A stretch of 46,269 bases of DNA, from positions 1 through 46,269 of the forward strand of contig CALVNM010000010.1 in the NCBI GenBank assembly GCA_944349735.1, in the 5' to 3' direction. Made by a program: the position numbers and the translations under genes. The DNA comes from an uncultured Clostridia bacterium (lineage in GTDB: Bacteria; Bacillota; Clostridia; Christensenellales; DTU072). The notes below the pieces were generated by a model. That model saw only the letters and a program-made list of their open reading frames with translations. It was not told where the DNA came from and did not search any database. Positions 24,383 to 39,300 of the stretch are shown here, in pieces. Positions within the stretch are counted from its first letter, which is position 1, and every line of letters begins with the position of its first letter.

Positions 24383-27300
24383 ATGAAACTGACTCTGGCA
24401 AAAAAACTATTTCTCATTCTGCTCGCCGTCTCGATGATAGCGCTTCTGTTCGCATGTTCTCCGCGCGATAATACCGGAAACCCCGACGACAGTATCATTA
24501 ACGGCAACGAAATCGAAACGGACGAAGAGATCCGTAATCAGGAGATAACCACACAGACGGACGCAAAAGAAGCTCTGAAGCAGGCGGTAAACAATTATAA
24601 AACGCAGTATGCCGCTCCGGAGAATCCCGACTGGTTCGTCATCGACGTTACTCTTACATACAATTACGAGTATTTCTGGCTCGACAGCACCGAAAAATAC
24701 GACACTTCTTCGGCGTTCACGGTGGTGCTCAAAGCCAATCTGCATCTGAAGGATAACAGCCAGAGTCAACTGTACTTCCAGATCCGCAACAGCAACAGCG
24801 TTCCGGTATTCTGCATTTACTATGCGGAAGGCTATTCTTATTTCGTCATAGGCACCAGCAGGTTCTATACTCCCGAACTCAATCTCACGCAGATCGGTTC
24901 GATGATATACGAATTGCTCGGCAGCGCCGGCATCGACGTCACTCAGCTTCTTGCGAGCTTGGCTACCGGCGAATCGGGTAACGCCACTCTCGACGAGTAC
25001 ATGCCTATTGTGGGCAACATCCTTTTCACCAAGACCGCGTATTTCACTTCCTATTCTCCCGACGAGAACGGCGAGTTTACGATGCGCGACATCAGTTTCA
25101 CTATCCAGCTCAATCAGATCCTCAAACTCCTGAGCGGATCCGGTATCAGCATTCCCGGCGTCATAAGCATTTCCTTCAAGACGATATGGGATCAAGTGGG
25201 ACTTAATCTCGACCCCGTACTCAACCAATTCCTCGGTTTCACTGTGGCTCAGCTCGGCGAGAAAGACTGGCCCGACATGACCGCTCTGTATACTGCGGTC
25301 ACTCAAAGGCAGCTCGTCACACGCATAGATTCGTCCGGTCTCGAGGCGCAGGAATACGATTATGTGATGCAGGGAGTGGCGATAACCATCGACACCAAGC
25401 AAGACGTCGACGAGACCCGCGCTCAGTATGCTTCGACGGAGCCTGCCGACATCAGTCCCGATGCCGATCCCATCGAGGATTATTCGGTGGCGATCAATCT
25501 CTCGCCCATACTGCTTTACGCAAGCGACGAGCCTGTATCCATCAACTTCGCCAACCTCAACGTCAACGAGGAAGGCAGACGTTCCTATTACTCCGAAGGC
25601 GGCCTCGGAAATATCGGGCTTGCGGGTACTCTTTACGTTGAGAATGACGAGAACGGACGTCTTACCATCAATTCCATACTCGGCGACGTGTTCGATCTCG
25701 ACCTCGGCGCGCTCGGCGAGATGCCCATCGATTTCCCGTATGCCGCAAGATACGAATTCCAGCTCGACGTAAAAGTCGCTCTCGATTTCTTCAACGGCGC
25801 GGATACCGTGGCGGAAATAACCATCAATTATAACGGTACGCCGTTGATAAGAGTTTATCTCGGCGATAACGTGCTGTATCTCAACTTCGAGAATCTTAAG
25901 GCGGCTTCCGGGCAGGTATTGCCCAACTTGAAGATCCCGGGATTCAACATAAACATGATGCTCGACGGCTTGTTCCTCGATATGATCAAGCCTTATATCG
26001 ATCCCAATTACGTCGCGGGCGCTTCGGGGGCTTCCAACGCCGCGAACGCCGAGGGTGACGAGGGCGGTTCGAGTATCGACGTCATGGCTATCCTCGGACT
26101 TATACTCGACAACTTCAATTTCCCCGGCAGAGAGGAATATCTCTATAACGAAGACGGCACCGTCATGACCGACGAGAACGGCGACCCCATACCCAATACG
26201 TGGGATATTTCGATGATCCTCGACAACGAGGCGCTCGCCGAGCTTATCGGAATGATCACTCCCGTCAACGGCGTATTCGGAGACGATCTCAAATTCGGGC
26301 TGTATTTCAACCAGCTCGATCCGCTCAACACACTCGAGATCAAAGCGGAACTCACCGATACCGTCAGATTCGGTATTCAGCTCGACGAGCTTACCTACCT
26401 CAAGGAGCCAGAGTGGGACAACTATTCGATGGTCGATACCGAGGAAAAACGCAACAGCTATACGAGTCTTCAGGTAACGCTCAGCGACAACGGTATTTTC
26501 AATATCACGAACAGTAATTTCTTCTTCAAGATGGCGGGCGACGTCACTCTCGGTATGAACGCTACCGAAGGCGGACTCGATTTAAGCGATCTTATCGGAG
26601 TATTCGTGGACAATCTCCTGCTTTCCATAGGAGTGGAGCAGACCAAGTACCTCAAACTCGCATACAGGATCGAAGCGAATATAGATATACTCAATATATC
26701 CGACATCGAGCTGAGAGTATTGATATTCAATCCGGAGAATGAGAATCCGGAGAATGAGACCAATTATCTCGCGGTCTACTATACAGGCGCGAGCGATACG
26801 ATATGGATAGATCTCAGCATGCTCAACAATCTGACCGACCAGATACCAGGTCTCTCTTCGTTGGGCAAGCTGCCGAGACTGAAATACGAGAACCTCGGTC
26901 TTAAAAACACGCTTTCCGGAATAGACATCGTAGGCTTGCTCGGGTCATTGCTGTATCCGTCGGCAAGCGGAGCGAGCAACGCGCCCGAAGGGCTGGTCGT
27001 CGATACGTCCGATCCTTCCTTCGTCTATAACGCTTTTGCGACTTTCAATAAGGCGTTGCTTTATAACGAATATATTACTCAGATGGCGGTCACCGGCAAT
27101 CTCTTCCGTCCTTCGACGGAGATAGAGGGCGCATATAACGAAGAGGGCGGCGCCACCGACGCGGGACTCGACATACTCGGTCTTATAGGAAGCGCGCTCG
27201 ACAGAGTTGTCATCGATAAAACTACAGGTACCCTTACGGTATATATAGCCTCCAACGTACTGGTATCCGTTCTCGGCATGCTCATAACGGAGCTTCCTGC

Positions 27301-30300
27301 GGACGCGAATCTGCCCGAAGTCAACGCTTTCGCAGAAATACATCTTGTCGATCTCGATTTCAGCAACGGCTATCCCGAGGACGGTTATCTCAGGATATAT
27401 CTCGCTTTGCGCGACAGCACGAATAAAGACATCGAAGCGGTGTACGTAGAGCTTGATATACTTAAGGATATTCAGCTTACCACCGGCGAACAGAATCTCT
27501 GGAATCTTTCCGAGGACATCGGCTATCAACAGTCCTTCAAGACTATACAGAGTTTCCTTGACGGTCTGATAATAGGCTTGAGGCTGAGCGGCGAATTCAA
27601 TCTTTCCGCCGTAGAATTCGACGAAAACGGAGATCCCGTACCCGTGGTGGACGCGGAAGGCAATATAGTTTACGACGAATACGGCAATATCGTTTACCGC
27701 AAAGCCGAACAATACGTCAACGATTATCTCAACGGTCTGCTCGGCGGACTTATCGAAGGACTCGGTCTGCTCGTGGATACGAGCGAATTCAACGTCGAAC
27801 TCGGCTTCGAGATCATCGCCAAGATCAACCTCTCTGGCGTTCTCAAACTCGACGGTTCCGAAGGCGCGGACGCCATATCCACGCTTTTAGGCAAATCGGA
27901 GATCAAGATACGCCTGTACGATAAGGAAGCGGGACACGGTAACGTAGACATACTCGGTCTGTACCTCTTGGACGGCAATCTGTACCTCGACCTTTCCTAC
28001 TTCGGTATGCCGAATATAGGCGTAAGCAACGTGGCTAAGCTTATAGACGACATAGCCGATCTGACGTCTTCGCCCACGCCCGGAGAAGAAGGCGCGCCCG
28101 TATCCAATCTTCTCAATATCGACAACAACGCGTATTATGCCAATCTCGCCAATCCCGAAGCGGTCGCTTTGCAGGTAATACTTTCTCCCGAAGCTCTTTC
28201 CGTAAGTCTTACCAAAGACGCGATAGCGGGCCTGCTCGGATTGTTCCTCACGAGCGATCTTCCCATCACCATTCAGAATACCGATCTCTCGCTCGGCTTC
28301 GGCGAAGAGGGCGTGTCTATAGACCTCAACACCGGTGTGGAGATATTCAAGCTCTCGCTCGGATTGGGCAACTTTAAGATAGCGCTGGACGAATCCGAAC
28401 TGACAGGCGCCGACTTCAACGTCGCGCTTCCCGCCGGTAAGGAATTCTTCCTCACCAACGACGGTATGCCCACAAATATCTTCTTCGAACTCGGAGGAGG
28501 AGTGGGACTTACATCGGATCCCATAGAAGGCACCGATTCCAATATCATCAACCTCGCGCCCGCGCTCTCCGGTCTTCTCGGCGACGTGGAGTTAGAAGCT
28601 CTCATCGAGTTCCTCGGTATCGTGGACGCACAACTCTTCTTCGACATTCAGGCGAGCCTCAATCTCGAGGAGCTTATCTCCATAGCTTCGGGCGGCTTCG
28701 ATTTCGCGAAGATCAAAGAGACGGCGCTCAAACTCACTTTCGAGACATACGCGAGCGACGACCCGAACGATATAGATCCCGCGACGGGCGAAAGGAACCG
28801 CAAAGCGGTCATTTCGCTGTATTATATCGGCGGTGATCTCTATATGAATATCGATACCGCGCCCATACAATTAAAATACATATATATTCCGCAGGCTAAC
28901 GAGGTCATAGCGGAACTCATAGCCGCGATAAGCGGCGGCACGACCGAAGGCGGTACGACCGAGGGCGGCGCGTCCGGAGCCGAAGGAGACGGGGACGTCG
29001 AAGTCGGAGCCGACGACGTAGTAAGCACTTATATCGATCTCGCTCTCGCCAACGGCGGTCTTACCGTAAATATAACCAAAGCCTTCCTGCTCGGCGTATT
29101 CGCCGCGCTCGGACTCGACGTCGGTTCCTATCTCGACACCTTCGACATCGAAGTGGGTATCGGAGCCAATCTCCATCCGCTCGGCGTCGAACTCGAACTC
29201 AAGCTCCGCGACATAGGCAACGGGGAAGAGGGCGAAGGCGGCAATTACGTATCCCTTAACGCCGCGATCGATAACCTGGAATTGATGTTTGAGAAAGGCA
29301 TCGACGATTCCGGACTCGATAAAGATCTCTATCAGACCGTAGAAGAGCTTCGCACCATAGGAGTCACTCTCGACGGCGTCATCAAAGCGGAGATCACCGC
29401 ACCCGCGGGCGAAGTGACAGACGAAGAGACGGGAGCATCGGGACACATTCAGTCCTTCACCGAAATATTCAAAGAGATAGCAGAGCTTCTTTCGCAATCC
29501 GCCGAGAAAGATAAACTCGTATGGATACGCGAAGCCGCTCTCGGAGAGCACGGCGAACAGTTCCTGGGTATGGACGATACCGAGCTCGGCGCGTATTACG
29601 ACGAGAACATCGCGCCCATAAGCTACGACAAACTGCTCAACGTAAGTCTCATTCTCGAAGTTATAGACGACGTTATCAATCCCGGCGAGGACGCTACGTT
29701 CGGCGGCGAGATATATTACGACGTCGAAGTGATCCTCGACATCACCGAGATCTCCAACATCAAAGCGTCGCTGTTCTTAAGTTCAGTGGACGACGAAGCC
29801 CATAAGGGCGACATACTCAGCGTCAGCGTGATGGGCGTTTACGACGAGGAGAAGGATGTTTACGACATCAATCTCTTTGCGGATCTCACCAAGCTTCTCG
29901 CAGACGGACTTGTCATCAAAGATCCCATCAGAGTTTCGAATTTCTCGGAATTCGCGGATTATATGAACAGATTCACGGAAGTCGCTACCGGCAAGACCGA
30001 GAAATACGATCCCGTGGCTCTCAATTCCTCCAATAACGGCATCTCCCTTCCGAAGAACGCCGACGGCGACGTCCCCGCAAGTATAATGACTGGCGCCGCC
30101 ATAGTGCTTGCCATAACTTCGTCTCCCGACGAATTCGGCATCCCCAATAACGCTCCGGTAGCGCTCATTGCGCCTTCGGCAGCCATATATTCTCTCATAA
30201 ACAGCTTCCTGTCCTCCGGCTCCTCTCAGGATTTCGAGATCGCCGTCGACGAGAATCTCATCGAGAATTACGTTGCGACCGGAACTTATACCGATAAAGA

Positions 30301-33300
30301 AATATATTACGCCTTCCGCGGGCTGTCCAAGCAATTCATGGACAAAATGCTTGCCGCTTCCGAAGCGGGTATCGTAAGCGAAGGCAACTATATCGCAATC
30401 AAAGGCTATTGGGATCAGTTCGACGCCGACATACGCGGATACTTCCAGAACGGAGCGACCGCCGACATGTATATCGCAAGAGCGGGCAACGTCATAACCG
30501 TAACCGAAGCCATAGCCCTTACGGGTACCGAACGCGAAACGCTCGAAGCCGCTCTGACGGCGTTCGAGGCGGGTTACGCGCTCCTTACCGACGGCGTGGC
30601 GGCATATACGCAGGAAGAACATCTCGTCCTTAAAGCGGGTCTTGCGGAAGAACGCAAAGACGAGCTTAACGACATGCTCGTGGCAGGCGAGATCACTCAG
30701 CCCACTTACACCTGGCTTACGGAAGGCAAGATCCTCATCGACGGTATTACCGCGGTCAACCCCGACGAGTATCCCGCTATAGACGTGACCAAGTTCTTCG
30801 GCGATTACGGTCCTTCGCTCACCGTGGAGATCGGCGCTACCGACGTTCCCACCGGTAACGGAGACGAAACGCGTAGCGCGTTCCTCTTGCTCAATCTGAA
30901 TCTCGCAAGTCTATTGACTCTTCAGATGGAGATAGGGCATATAGAGATCTCCGTATCTCCCGACGAGACCTATTACACCGGCGAATACGACGAATACGGT
31001 TCGCTGATAGGCGGACTGCTCAATCCTTCGAGCGGATATTACCATCTCGATCCTACCGCAATGGAGGATCAGAATATAATTCTCAACGTCAACGGTGAAC
31101 TTTCCCTCGTCGCCGACGACACCGTCTACGATCCCGATAACGCGGAAAACAACACCGCCATCAACTTCACCGCGCTCATACAGGCGCTGTTTACCGAATT
31201 CTTCGGCGGTTCCGCCAACTTCGGAGCCATTCTCGAGAATCACGGTTACGATCCGCGCAAGATGAGTTACGAGATCGGCGTGATACTCAACATGCACGAT
31301 CTTCTGAAGCTCGTCGCAACGGGCGACATCTATTACCTGCTCGTCGCTGCGGAACTCAAAGTCAGCCTCGGCTTCGAGATAGAGAAGCAGGTCATCGATA
31401 CCGCGTTGTCCACCGAGGACAATATCGTATATAAAACCGTCAAGGGCGTAGATTACATCAGTCTCTATTACGCCGACGGCACCGCTTATATCGACGGTTC
31501 GATAATAGGCGTGGAGAAAGTGCGCATCGAGAAGGCGCTCAAAGCCTTGTTCGATCTCTTCGGCATAGATATAGGCGGATATTATCCCGCTGACGAAGAC
31601 GACGATCTCAATAACGACGTAGTGCCGTCCAACGCTTCCGCGCAGGGTCCCGTCAATGCGGACGGCGACGAACTCACCGGCGGCGAACTCATACCTTATC
31701 TCCGCATAATGCTCGGCAATAAGTCCGGCGTCGTAGCGGAGCTTATGGGCGCGCTTCTGTTCGGCATACTCGACGGTATCGGCGTAGACTTCGGCGGCAA
31801 GAGCCTCGGTACGCTCGTTGGGGAGACCCTGAATCAAGACTTCATGTTCCAGCTCGGACTCATGACCAGACTGGACAGCCTTTCCAAGTATTGGGACGTT
31901 CCCGGAGAAGATGTCGAAAAAGATCTGTTGTCGCTCGCAATAGCCGCCGGCAATTACCAGGTAGGCGTTACGATGCACGAGATCTCAGCCGACTTTGCGG
32001 ATTCTTCCGCAGAGAGCGTGACGCTCGCCGACAGAAACTTCAACCCCGAATCCTATGCGTTGTCCGCCAACCTCCAGACCGTATATGCGAGCTTCTCGCT
32101 CGACTTCGATCTCACCGGCGTGAACGGCACCAAATTCGGCTTCGACGAGACCGTGAGCGCGATACTTTCGCAGCTCGGCATCAACGACGACGGCTCTGTG
32201 AATTCCACCGTGGAGATGATCAACGGACTTGGACTCGCTCCCGTGCTTCAGTTGCTGAGCACCCTCAGCAGCCATTACACTCTCGAGTTCGAGGGCAACA
32301 TCAACCTTACCGACATCATCGATAACGGGCTGTTCTACGACACCAACTTCTCGGTCGTTCTCCGCGACCGCACGGAGACCGCCGTGTACGACGGAGTGAC
32401 CAAATACAAGGAAGTACTATCCGCTTACTATATCGACAGAGCGTTGTACCTTAACGCGGAGTGCTTCAATATCCAGGCGGTGCGCATCGATAACGTATAC
32501 GACTTCGTATTCAAAGACATCCTGCCCGGCTACGGCGTCGACATAAGCGGCGGCTCCGAAGAAGGCGCGGACGAAGGTACCGAAGAAGGCGCCGGCGAAG
32601 AAGTACAGCCTTCTGATTCCAACGCGGGATTCGCGGGTTACGAGAGCAATCAGGGCTTCGATCCCTTCGCCATTCTCCGTCAGCTTCCCGAGGGAGCTTC
32701 CGAGATAGCGACTTACATCAACCTGCTCGTTTGCCCCGAAGGTTTCGTGATCGGTATCGGAACGGCGGCTCTGTTCGGAGTGCTTACCGCTATCGGCGGC
32801 GAAGCCATGGATTATTCGAGCTACGTCGAGCCTATCGGAGAGGTCAGCCTCGAACTCGGTCTCTTCAAACCCGAAGACTTCCTAGGACTCAACCTCACTT
32901 TCGAAGGTTACGAGTATAACGGCGACGACAGAGTGGAAATCCCCGACGCGTCCGGCAATCTCGTTTACAAGAAGAGCGGCAGTATCGGCGTCGGTCTCAG
33001 CTTCTCCAACGATATACAGATAGCGTTTACCTATCAGTGGACGGAATCTATCGAGAAAGACGACGGTACTTATATGGAAGTAGCCGTCGACAAGACGATG
33101 TATGCTCCCGAGCATGCCTATCTCGACGACGGTACGACCCAGGAATACGTTGTATTCGACCAGACCAATCCCGTGATCGGTATCTCCACCAAACTTTACG
33201 TGGACGTCGCGGCGGGTAAAGTGACCGGCGACGGTACGGTAGGCGATCTGTCCGGAGAGATATATACCGGATACGAACTCAATCAGGAACCGCTTACTAC

Positions 33301-36300
33301 CTTGCTCGCCGGACTCATTAACGTGACCCTGTCCATTCTCCTCGAGATAATGGAGGATCAGGAATTCGGTCTCGAAGTGGAATTGCTTGCCAATATCCCG
33401 CTCCGTAACTGGAGAGGCATAGAGGTGCAGATCACGATACGCAGGGTCGATAACGGGTATAACTACAAACTCGTACAGGCCAACCTGCACAATTCCACGA
33501 TGTATATCGACCTGACGCCCGTGAACGGACCGAGATTCGCCGTAGTCGAAGTTCTCGAAGCTCTGCTCGGAGAGAAGGAATACGAAGACAACATTCTCGA
33601 CGGCTTGTTCGGCGGCGGTTCGTCCACCGACGGCGCGACCGAAGGAGAGACCACGGAAGAGCCTTCCAACGCTTCCGGACCTTCCAACGCCTCGGGCGAT
33701 ACCAAGACTCCCATCAATATCGATCTCGGCACCGAAATGATACTCGACGGCATAGCCACTCACGGTATGGCGCTGTATCTTACCGAAACTGCGGTAAATT
33801 CGGTATTGAGAGCGTTCCAGATGAACGATCTCAGAATATTCAGCGGATTGCTGCTGCAGCTCTTCCTTGCGCCGAAACTCAACAGCTTCATGTTCGGTAT
33901 AGATCTCGAAGCCTCCGCGCAATACTCCGTGGAAGGCAATTCCTCCATAAGCAAAGTCCTCGATCTCGGACTCGGCATAGACGGACTGGAACTCAATTTC
34001 GAGGCTTATCCGAGCGATAAACTGTTACTGCCGCAGACTGCGAATTATCTGCCGGCGCATACTATCAATACGATCACTCTCGACGCGGCGTTCGAAGTCG
34101 AACTCGGTATCGACGGCGGAGTCATGGGTCTCGAAGCGCTGTACGAAGCGCTCCTCGATCCTAACGGCGATCTCGGACAGCTTGTGGGCGAAGACAGCGC
34201 GTGGGCTACGTTGTTCGACGAGAACAGTCCTCTCAAGACCGCGCTCCCGCAGCTCATAATGCTTGGCGATCTCGGCGACACCATAGTTATAGAAATACAG
34301 GGTTACGTATATATCAGATCGGGCTTGCAGGGCATTCTCGACAATCTCCAGTTGCGCGTAGAAATTTATTCTAAGAAAGCGCGCGAGAAATTCGACCTTG
34401 TTATCAGCTACGTCGAAGACAACCTCTATCTCGATCTCTCGTCTATCGGAATGGGCAAAGTACTCATGCCGAAGATGAAGAACATCATCAACTTCATTAT
34501 AAACGGAAAGGGCGCCAACGACGAGGATAACAATGTCGTGGACACCGAAGGCGCGCAGAATTCCGTGGATATGCAGGAAGCCGAACGCTTATTCGCCGAA
34601 CAATATCCTACCTGGGCGCAGGCAATGGGACTCAATAACGAGCCCTCGACCGAACAGGTACTCGGCATAGCCAAGATACTGCTTTCCAACGACGACGGAT
34701 TACTCATCACGGTCACGTTCGAGATGATCAACGCCATTCTCAAACTGGCGGGGATCGACATACCGCTCTCCACATACCTCTCCGGAGTGGCGAATCCGAG
34801 CGTAAGCGTGGGTATGACGCCCTCGAGCGAGTATGAGGTCGGCATACATATCGACTCGGCGACAAAAGAAGTCACCGTCTACGATCCCACGACGGGCGAA
34901 CCGGTGATGGAGGAGAGACCTACCGGAGAAGTGGACGATAACGGAGAGCCCGTATACGAACTGGTACCCGTTACTAAACCTAACGACGCAGGTCTCGACT
35001 TTACTCTCCGCATACTCGGCGAATCGATAGTGGCGGGTATCGAAAACGAAAGCAAAGTTTATACGCCTCACGGCATACAAAGCACGCTTACTCCGCTCAT
35101 ACCGGTAGAGGAGAGAGACGCTTATACCTATTTTGCGGAACTTGCGGTAACGCTCGGAACTAACCTTTCCGTCAGCTTCGATCTTAAAGACGGCGCGCTC
35201 ACGATAAAAGATCTGCTCGATACCGTCTTCGGAATGCTCAATCTCGATCCTCCCGAAGATTACGATACCGATATAGTCCTCGCGGGCGGAGACGAAACGC
35301 TCAAAGCGGAACTCAACCTGAAGTTCGCTTTCGACCTCGACAGACTGTTCAGCACCGATCCCGCGGACATTAAGGAAGCTATTATAATCGAGCTCGTGCT
35401 GCAATACACGATCATCGACAACCTGACCGGAGACGTATTCGCGAATCAGAAGCTTCTCCGCCTGTACATGGTCAACGACGAAGTATATGCCGGACTCGAG
35501 ATATTCGACACGAACCTCGATATCAAGATCCCGAATCTCAATCTTACGAATACCATTCGCGATCTTCTGTACGACGCGTTTGTCATTGACGACGTGGACG
35601 ACGGCACTATCGTGGGCGACGACGAGGAAGAAGGATCCCAAGGTTCTCAAGGATCCCAAGGCTCCGGTTCCGCGCCGCTTAACGCAACCCGCAACCCCAT
35701 CCTCGACATGTACGAGGACAGCGCCGACACGCTCGGTAACTTCCTGCAGCCCATAATCTATCTCAATTCTCAGGGCTTCGCGCTTATGGTCACCAACGAA
35801 CTGCTCGTAGCGTTCGTAGGTACTCTTGCCGACATACTCGGCACCGCGCTCGGGCAGGAAGAGGAAGTCTCAGAAGTAACCGAAGAGACGCTTACGTCCA
35901 TAGTCCAGGATATAATGGATTACATGAGCGTCGGTCTCTATTTCGACGAGGATAAAGAAGGCAATATGAGTCTCCAGCTCAACTTCACCAAGGAAGCTTC
36001 CGAAGAAGAGACCGGAGACGGCGGCGTATTCGACTCCGTCGGTTACAGTATCACGCTTTCGCTCCTCCAGGACAGCATGCTCGTGATCAGCGCCGATACC
36101 TTTAACGAATATTACAGATACATGACCGAGGACGAGGAGTTGATGTCATATTACGACGGATGCTTCAATCTCGACGGCGAAACAGGCGTCGAATGGCGAT
36201 TCAATCTCGGACTCGACATCACGCTCGCGGCGGACCTCAAGGAATATATCTTGAACTGGAGCTCGCTGTTTGCTAACGAAGAGGACGAGTACGGCAACGC

Positions 36301-39300
36301 CGTAGGCGCGGCGTTCTACATACAGGCGCTTAACGATATAGTAGGCGACGTGACGCTGCGAATAAAAGCCGACGTCAAGCTTGCCGCACTCGATCAATGG
36401 GCGATCGACGCCATGATACAGCTCGTAAGCCTCGACGACGTCGACGCCGACGGAGACGGACAGCTCGACGTGAAAGAGGAATATTTCGGTTTGTACGTGG
36501 TCGGCAGCCTCCACGATCCCGAAGGATACGAGGAACACGGACTGCGCCTCTATATGACCATGGGCGCGCTCGAAAAATACGGACTGGCGGGCATCGAACT
36601 CAACGGCGACGTATTCGAGAGCTTCCTTAACCTCAATCTCCGTAAGCTGCTCGATACTCTCGGCGGTACGATAGGCAACGCTACCGGCGGTATCGTGACC
36701 ACTCTCGACGATCTCATCGCGCAGCTCGGCGGATTGTTCGAAGGCCTCTTCGGCGGCGACGATACCGAGACTCCCGCAGAGGATCCCGAAGTAAATCCCG
36801 ACGAAACTCCCTCCAACGCGCCCGATGAAGAAGAAGGCGACGATCCCTTCGGCTATGAGGACGAAGAAGAACCCGTACCCGTAGACTGGTACCTCGGACT
36901 CTTCGACAGCATCCAGTTCACCAAAGGCGCCATTTCGATAGTCGTCGCGCGTACCGCGCTCCAGACGATACTTAAAGAAGTACTTAACTTCCCCTTCGAA
37001 GAGAAGCTCGGCGAGATAGCGGTAGACCTCGATAACGTCGAAAATTCGCTTACGCTCAGATTCGGTCTCGATTATCAGGAGCCTATAGACGTTTCCGACA
37101 CCGAATGGGACGACGTTACGGTAACTATAGCCGACGAATCCGACGCGGCGGCGGTAGTCGACGAGCTTGCGAGCAACGATTATCTGAAGCTCGGACTGAC
37201 TTCGCCCTTCCTTAACGATCTGACGGTCAGCTACGATTCGGTATCTTACGCAGTCAATGCCACTTACGGTTATATCGGGAATTCCGAGCAGGCCAAGATG
37301 CTCGGCATCTCGAACGGCAACGTTCGCTACGTGGTCTATTATCCGCATTCTACGTTCGGTACTACCGACGACGCGCAGGATAAGGCGAGACTTATTTTCA
37401 ACGCCGTCGTTTCCAGATTCGCTGGTACTGCCACGCCGTCGGGCGAAACGGTATATACTTCTCAGCAGGTACGCGACGGATATTACACGTTCACGAGCAA
37501 ACTCGCCAACTATACGAATATAGCGGTCAAGCTGTCGCAGAACGCGCCTTCCGATCCTACCAGATATTGCGTAATGGTGGCGGTGGCATATGCCAATACT
37601 TCGCTGCCCACCCTCAACGCGGACAATATCGAAGCGTATAACTTGGGCGACAGAGAATTCGACGCCGTGGCAGAAGCGGAACTTCTCAAGGAGATACGCG
37701 AATACGAAGAGAACTTCCTTGTAGGCGCAGTCATAGAAGATTCCGACGTCGGCGGTACGGTCGCGCCCAAGGCGCTCTCCGCCGCGCTCTCTTACGTACG
37801 TAGACAGGCGATAGACGATCACGACGATTTCGCCCTCGAAAATCCCGGCGAACGCAGCATCTACTATCTCTTCTACGATCCGCTTTCCTATTATTATTTC
37901 GACGCGTCCGCGTATGTGGATACGCCCGCGGGTAAAGAAGCTTCGCTTGCCAAGCAGAAAGAACTTGCCGATAAGCTCATTGTAGCCATTACCGAAAAAT
38001 TCCGCGGAAAGGCTTACACTTACGAGCGCGACAGCAGGGGCATTTATACGCTGTACTACCACAGGACGCAGCTCACCGTTTCGGCTAAAGTCGTTGCGGA
38101 AACCGACATAAACGGCGATACCGTCCGTTACTACGTGATGCTCGGAGTTTCCAGCTCCATGAGCATGTTCAACTTCTCGCTTAAGATACACAATATCGAT
38201 ATAGGTCTTACCGAGGTCAATATCTTCGAGACCACGCCTCTCGGCGGAGAGATCCGCGACGGGCTTGAAGGACGTATGCCTTATCAGACCTATTTCGACG
38301 AGTATTTCGAACCGCTCAGCTCTTATAAGTGGGAATTCGAACTTAACAGCGAGATATTCATCGACGACACCGTCGGCGGTATCTTCGATATGAGCGAGCT
38401 TATAGGTACCATAGCGAGCCTTATAGGCGGTGATAATCCCAGTGCGATCGTTCAGGCGCTGTCCCGCTTCAATCTCGCCATACAGCCCATTGACGACCTC
38501 GCCATTTCCATCGGATTCTCCGTAAGAGGGTATATCGACTTCAGCGATATAACCAATATGCGTCTGCAACTCGAGATTACGTATAACGGCAAGACGATGA
38601 TACTCATCACCTATATCGGCGGCTACGACGTGGACGAATACGGCAACAAAGTCGAGAACAGCACCATTTACGCCGACCTCGGCGGCATGGCGCTTCCTTC
38701 GATAGCGTTGCCCGGTATCCAGATAGGTTCCGTTCTCAAGAACCTCATCGGCGGACTTACCGAGGGCGACGGACTGTCGCTCGGTCCCGATAACGCTTCC
38801 GACAACTCCGGCAGCGCTATCGACAACGGACCTTCCAACGCGACCGGCGATTCTTCGATCGACAAGGTCGAACTTCCCGATTACGGTTGGGACGACAGAC
38901 TCCTTCTCATCACACTCGGTAAGGAGGAGACGAGCATTGCCATCACCGGAGCGCTCCTGTATTCACTCATTTACAATATCGGCGGCAACGAAGTGTTCGC
39001 AGGGCTCCTCGGCGAGATACACCCCGCGATTCCGCGCTTCCGTAATATCAAGATAGGGTACTCCGAAGAGGACGGCATAAGCGGTCTCATCATACGTCTT
39101 ACCGACGACACTCCGTACGAGAAGGCGTTCAGACTCGGTTATACTTTCACCGAGAGTTCTTCGTCGTTCTGGTCGGAAGCCGAACGCACTTCTTCCATCA
39201 CCGCCGACGCATACGACGAGCTTAACAACGCCGACGGAATAGTGTACGAAGACATTTCCGTCCTCTCCAAAGTCGGGCTGTCGCTCGAGATAGAAGCGCG

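Noticed and set aside
36146..38569. 807-codon minus-strand open frame
   Set aside because: It is in exact register with the giant gene on the plus strand and is open only because TTA, CTA and TCA are rare there. The product has shadow-type composition and no ribosome site or known motif.
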